The translations under genes and the position numbers were made by a program. Below are positions 60,190 to 64,000 of a stretch of DNA of 64,000 nt, piece by piece. How positions within the stretch are numbered: position 1 is the stretch's first letter; each line of letters opens with the position of its first letter. Under the pieces are notes generated by a model that worked only from the letters and a program-made list of their open reading frames with translations, was not told the DNA's origin and ran no database searches. Source of the DNA: an uncultured Dongia sp. (GTDB taxonomy: Bacteria; Pseudomonadota; Alphaproteobacteria; Dongiales; Dongiaceae); assembly GCF_936916975.1 (NCBI RefSeq), contig NZ_CAKZGO010000020.1, positions 124,001 to 188,000 on the forward strand, given 5' to 3'.

Positions 60190-60732
60190 TCAGACCGCGA
60201 CCAGGGGCCGATGCGGACCCGTCGGCAGCGTGACCGCGATGGTATCGCCCGGCCGCACATCGCCACCCTTGATCACCACCGCCATGACGCCGGCCTTGCG
60301 GATGAGCGCACCGGCGGCATCCCGGTCGAGCACGGCCGCCATGAGGCCCTTTTGGAAACGGTCGATCTGGACGCAAGGGTTGCGCAGCCCGGTGATCTCG
60401 ACCACCGCCTCAGACCCCAATTGCAGGCGAGTTGCCTCCGGCAGAGCCAGCAGATCGATGCCACGGGTGGTCACGTTCTCGCCCATCTCGGCCGGCGCCA
60501 TACTGAATCCATGCGCCGCCACTTCGTCGAACAATTCCGACTGCAGCAGATGCACCTGGCGGAGATTGGGCTGGTTGGGATCCTTGGCCACACGGCTGCG
60601 ATGCTTCACCGTCTCGCCCATATGCGCGTCACCCGCTACGCCCAACCCGGTCAACAACCGGATCTCGAACGCAGGCTGCTTGGAGAAGTTATGGCCGCGC
60701 GCGAGGCTCACGCCGATAACCGAAGCCGTCAT
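60190..60732 (-). CDS. MOSC domain protein
   Basis: A 180-residue MOSC (molybdenum cofactor sulfurase C-terminal) domain protein. GVAGDAHMGETVKHRS and the conserved cysteine in LRNPCVQID are the landmarks, with GENVTTRGIDLLAL and MAVVIKGGDVRPGD as the typical ending. MOSC proteins are thought to carry sulfur or bind Mo-cofactor, and some act in reduction of N-hydroxylated compounds. It starts at the stop codon of prfB (TGATG, 1-base overlap), so it is co-transcribed with prfB. Confidence 0.9.
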   Translation of the reverse strand: MTASVIGVSLARGHNFSKQPAFEIRLLTGLGVAGDAHMGETVKHRSRVAKDPNQPNLRQVHLLQSELFDEVAAHGFSMAPAEMGENVTTRGIDLLALPEATRLQLGSEAVVEITGLRNPCVQIDRFQKGLMAAVLDRDAAGALIRKAGVMAVVIKGGDVRPGDTIAVTLPTGPHRPLVAV

Positions 60733-61854
60733 CAGGCTTGCTCGCCGTCCTCGCCGCCATGCACCTTGGCCGCAAGCGAGGCCGACAGGAACAGATCGAT
60801 GTCGCCGTCGAGGACACCCTGGCTGTCGCTGGTCTCGGCGCCCGTGCGCAGATCCTTGATCATCTGATAGGGCTGCAGCACGTATGACCGGATCTGGTGG
60901 CCCCAGCCAATATCGGTCTTGGCATCGGCCACGGCCTGCGCCTTTTCCTCGCGGATGCGCAACTCACGCTCATACATGCGGGCTTTAAGCATATCCATCG
61001 CCATGGCGCGGTTGCGGTGCTGCGATCGGTCGGCCTGGCACGAGACCACGATGCCGGTCGGTTCATGGGTGATGCGGATGGCGCTGTCGGTCTTGTTGAT
61101 GTGCTGCCCACCGGCACCGGAGGCACGGAACGTGTCGATGCGCAGATCCTTATCCAGGATCTCGATATTGATATTGTCGTCGATCACCGGATAGACCCAG
61201 ATCGAGCTGAACGAGGTGTGGCGCCGCGCATTGGAATCGAACGGCGAGATGCGCACCAACCGATGGACACCGCTCTCCGATTTCAGCCAGCCATAGGCGT
61301 TCGGCCCCTTGATCTCGATGGTCGAGGATTTGAGGCCCGCTTCTTCGCCAGCACTTTCTTCCAGCCACTCGACCTTGTAGCCGTGCTTTTCCGCCCAGCG
61401 GGTATACATGCGCAGCAGGATCTGCGCCCAATCCTGCGCCTCGGTCCCGCCGGCGCCGGCATGGACTTCAAGATAACAATCGTTCTGATCGGCTTCGCCT
61501 GAGAGCAGGCTTTCGAGCTCGCGCTGCCCGGCCTTGGCCTTCAATTCCTTGATCAGCTTCTCGGCTTCGTCGACGGTGGCGGTGTCGCCTTCCATCTCGC
61601 CCAGCTCAGCCAGGGTCAGCGCATCGTCGAGCTCGCGCTCCAGCGCCTTGTAGCCATCCATGGAACTTTGCAGATGGGTGCGCTCGCGCATCACTTTCTG
61701 CGCCTTCTCAGGCTTGTCCCACAGGGTCGGGTCTTCGGAGAGGACGTTCAGTTCGTCGAGACGACGCAGGGCGTTATCCCAGTCAAAGATGCCTCCTCAG
61801 CAGGGCCAGGGAAGATCGGATCTCCCCCGCCGCCGCCTCGATCTCAGCGCGCAT
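60732..61854 (-). CDS. prfB: Peptide chain release factor 2, with programmed +1 frameshift
   Basis: RF2 recognises UGA and UAA and releases the nascent chain. The gene needs a +1 shift: frame 1 runs from ATG 61854 for 23 codons ([19 protein letters not shown] and on) to a TGA at 61785-61783, and ribosomes slip at CTT TGA C to continue at GAC (61784-61782) to the stop at 60732. The full product is 373 residues. The second part has SPF (RISPFDS, stop recognition) and GGQ ([11 protein letters not shown], peptide release). ATG 61854 was chosen for the family start MRAEIEA; ATGs further upstream exist. Frame 1 and the second frame do not overlap by chance: the site is canonical. Confidence 0.96.
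61782..61797 (-). promoter_or_regulatory. prfB recoding site (+1 frameshift)
   Basis: On the minus strand AGGAGG, spacer CAT, slippery CTT, then TGA C. The Shine-Dalgarno-like AGGAGG just three bases before CTT is the known stimulator. When RF2 is scarce, the TGA is read slowly and the ribosome shifts, so RF2 regulates itself. Confidence 0.95.
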
Positions 61855-61945
61855 GTTCTTCGCCTTCAGATGTTGGTCGATATCGATTTCGGGGCGGAAC
61901 ATGCCCATGGAAGGCCGGGACGTCAACCACCGAGCCCAACAGCCC

Positions 61946-64000
61946 TCAATACAGCCCGGAATCCCCACCGCTGCTGGCGGGAGGCGGGATCAGGACCGGG
62001 GCTTGTTGCTGCTGCACGGGGTATTGCGGCTGTTGCACGGGATATTGCGGCTGCGGCTGGCCCTGTTGCTGCGGCTGAGGCGGGATGAGAACCGGGGCTT
62101 GGCCCTGGACGGTCGGATATTGCGGCTGTGGATAGACCGGCTGCTGTCCATAGGTCGGTTGCTGGCCATAGGTCGGCTGCTGCTGCTGGCCACCCTGATA
62201 GACACCCGTCGAATCAATGATTGTCGTCCCACTGTCGTTATAGACGCCCTGCGCTGCCGCACCGAACGGGCCGGTCGGAATGACCGAGCCATAACCCGCA
62301 TCCTGGCCGTAATTGGCATAGCCTTCGATGATCTGCTGCTGACCGGTGGGCTCTGTCCCGGGCTTGAACGCTTCCCAGATGGCAAGCCCCTCGTCGCCCG
62401 CGACCCAGCGCTCGCCGGTCTTCTCGTTCACCTTTACCAGGCGGACGCCGGGCGGTACGCGGAACGGGGTCGCCGGCTCGTCCTTCAAGGCCTCGATCAT
62501 GAAGTCGCGGAAGATTGGGGCCGACAGACGGCCACCCGTGGCCTTGGCACCCAATGAGCGCGGCTGGTCGAAGCCGAGATAGACGCCCGCCACAAGATCA
62601 GGCGAATAGCCGATGAACCAGACATCGCGCCCGTCATTGGTCGTACCGGTCTTGCCGGCGAGCGGCTTGCCCACGGCTTTCACAGCACTGGCGGTGCCGC
62701 GCTGCACGACACCTTCCATCATCGAGACCATCTGATAGGCATTGGCGGGATCGAGCACCTGCGCCCGCTCATCGGGCAATTCCGGCGGCGGCGCGCCGTC
62801 ATAGCTCGCGGCCTGGCAGCCATCGCATTTGCGTTCGTCATGACGATAGACCGTCCAGCCTTGTGCATCCTGCACGCGGTCGATGAAGGTCGGCACCACC
62901 TTCTTGCCGCCATTGACGATCTCGGCATAGGCACCGACCATGCGCAAGGCCGTGGTCTCCTGCGCACCCAGCGACATCGCCAGGGTCTGCTGCAGTTTGT
63001 CGACGGCACCCATGCGCTCGGCCACTTCGGCGACTTTGGCCATGCCGATGGTTTGTGCCATGCGGATGGTCATCAAGTTGCGCGAATGCTGCAATCCCTG
63101 CCGCATGGTGGCGGCACCCAGGAAATTCTTCTCGAAATTCTCCGGCTGCCACAGCGGCAGGCCCGGCCCCTGGTCGATCGCGATCGGTGCATCGAGAATG
63201 ATGGTCGAGGGCGTGTAGCCGGCTTCGAGTGCAGCCAGGTAGACGATCGGCTTGAAGCTCGATCCAGGCTGGCGCATCGCCTGCGTGGCGCGGTTGAATT
63301 CGCTCTGCTTGTAAGACCAGCCACCGGTCATCGCGAGCACGCGGCCCGTATGGGGATCCATGGCGATCAGGGCGCCCGAAATCTCCGGCACCTGGCGCAG
63401 ATGATAGAGCGGGAGGCCTTCCGCCTTCAGCTGCTTCTCGATCTTGTTGCCGTCGACATCGAGTTCTTCGACATCGTCGAGCTTGTCCTTGTCGGAAACC
63501 TTGGCCTCGACCGCCACGACATCGCCGACATTGAACACATCGGCGGCATTCTTCACGGCGCCACCCAGGCGACCTTCCGGCGACCGACGCCGTGCCCAGG
63601 CGAGGTCGTCGAGCGTGATCAGCCCCTCATGGCCGTCGATGAAGCCGATCTTCGCTTCGTCCTTCTCGACGGCAAGCACCATCGCCGGCTTCCAGTCGTA
63701 GAGCCAGGGAATGGCGCCAAGTTTGGCGAGGCTCGCCTGCCAATCGTCGAGGCTGTCAGCATGACCCAGCGGCCCGCGATAGCCTTGTGTGCGGTCAAAG
63801 GAGACCAGATGCTTGTGCAGCACCCTGTCGGCAATCTCCTGAAGATGCGGATCGACCGTCGCCTTCACCGTCAGGCCCTTCTTGTAGAGCCCGTCTTCGC
63901 CGAAGCGCTGCACCAATTCGCGCCGCACTTCCTCGGCGAAGTAATCCGCCTCGAAGCGTTCCTCGCCGCTGCGCGCCTTTTGCACCAGCGCCGCAGCTTT
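61946..64000 (-). CDS. mrcA: Class A penicillin-binding protein (PBP1A type), 5' partial
   Basis: The C-terminal 684 residues of a bifunctional murein synthase; the N-terminus with the membrane anchor and most of the glycosyltransferase domain lies beyond the right edge. The transpeptidase motifs are SSFK (MRQPGSSFKPIVY), SRN (QHSRNLMTIRM) and KTGTT (GKTGTTNDGRD). The section before them contains the OB-like domain found in PBP1A. After about visible residue 570 comes a long Gln/Pro/Tyr-rich tail with repeats such as PTYGQQ and QYPVQQ, ending SSGGDSGLY. The stop is 91 bases upstream of the prfB start. Confidence 0.94.
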   Translation of the reverse strand, partial: KAAALVQKARSGEERFEADYFAEEVRRELVQRFGEDGLYKKGLTVKATVDPHLQEIADRVLHKHLVSFDRTQGYRGPLGHADSLDDWQASLAKLGAIPWLYDWKPAMVLAVEKDEAKIGFIDGHEGLITLDDLAWARRRSPEGRLGGAVKNAADVFNVGDVVAVEAKVSDKDKLDDVEELDVDGNKIEKQLKAEGLPLYHLRQVPEISGALIAMDPHTGRVLAMTGGWSYKQSEFNRATQAMRQPGSSFKPIVYLAALEAGYTPSTIILDAPIAIDQGPGLPLWQPENFEKNFLGAATMRQGLQHSRNLMTIRMAQTIGMAKVAEVAERMGAVDKLQQTLAMSLGAQETTALRMVGAYAEIVNGGKKVVPTFIDRVQDAQGWTVYRHDERKCDGCQAASYDGAPPPELPDERAQVLDPANAYQMVSMMEGVVQRGTASAVKAVGKPLAGKTGTTNDGRDVWFIGYSPDLVAGVYLGFDQPRSLGAKATGGRLSAPIFRDFMIEALKDEPATPFRVPPGVRLVKVNEKTGERWVAGDEGLAIWEAFKPGTEPTGQQQIIEGYANYGQDAGYGSVIPTGPFGAAAQGVYNDSGTTIIDSTGVYQGGQQQQPTYGQQPTYGQQPVYPQPQYPTVQGQAPVLIPPQPQQQGQPQPQYPVQQPQYPVQQQQAPVLIPPPASSGGDSGLY

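Overview
The window is a gene-dense, high-GC stretch of an alphaproteobacterial chromosome, most like the Rhodospirillales. The grounds are gene order and gene content: a mur/fts (dcw) cluster running from mraZ to ftsZ and on to bamD-recN-ligA, a heme cluster carrying a mitofilin/Mic60 gene opposite tsaD, a 603-residue FtsZ with a long linker, and meso-diaminopimelate type MurE. Genus cannot be fixed from the sequence alone.

Layout. 1-3.5 kb: the end of a polysaccharide deacetylase-like gene, rppH, and convergent acs. 3.6-9.2 kb (minus strand): a chemoreceptor, creD, and a tsaD-yciI-EVE operon. 9.3-14.0 kb (plus): hemC, a hemD-Mic60 fusion and hemY, then tRNA-Thr(CGT) and an orphan Flp pilin. 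14.5-39.8 kb (minus): one almost uninterrupted block, transcribed from mraZ at 39.8 kb down through rsmH, ftsL, ftsI, murE, murF, mraY, murD, ftsW, murG, murC, murB, ddl, ftsQ, ftsA and ftsZ. A strong terminator follows ftsZ, and then come bamD, recN, ligA, a PAS protein and a cupin. lpxC, which I expect between ftsZ and bamD, is not there. 40.2-42 kb: a tandem family of Sel1-like proteins, including a 57-codon remnant, followed by RNase P RNA and purC on the minus strand.

43.5-50.9 kb (minus): a secreted protein, a tight five-gene operon (EamA exporter, enolase-superfamily enzyme, EamA exporter, AmpD amidase, D-threonine aldolase-type enzyme) and amtB behind a sigma-54 promoter. 51.1-52.9 kb (plus): an H-NOX sensor and a histidine kinase with an HNOBA domain, forming a two-gene nitric oxide sensing unit. 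53-55.1 kb: a distinctly AT-richer KAP-family P-loop NTPase, the clearest horizontally acquired gene. 55.2-64 kb: an alpha/beta hydrolase, an acetyltransferase, an azoreductase/LysR pair, rhodanese, VOC and AraC genes, MOSC, prfB with its programmed +1 frameshift, and the end of a class A penicillin-binding protein that runs off the window.

Most of the window is core cell-wall, division, heme and translation machinery. The points most worth following up are the HemD-Mic60 fusion with a retained internal ribosome-binding site, the KAP NTPase island, the H-NOX/HNOBA-kinase pair without a response regulator, the Sel1-like paralogue cluster, and the exporter/epimerase/amidase/aldolase operon. No CRISPR array, insertion sequence or prophage was seen.
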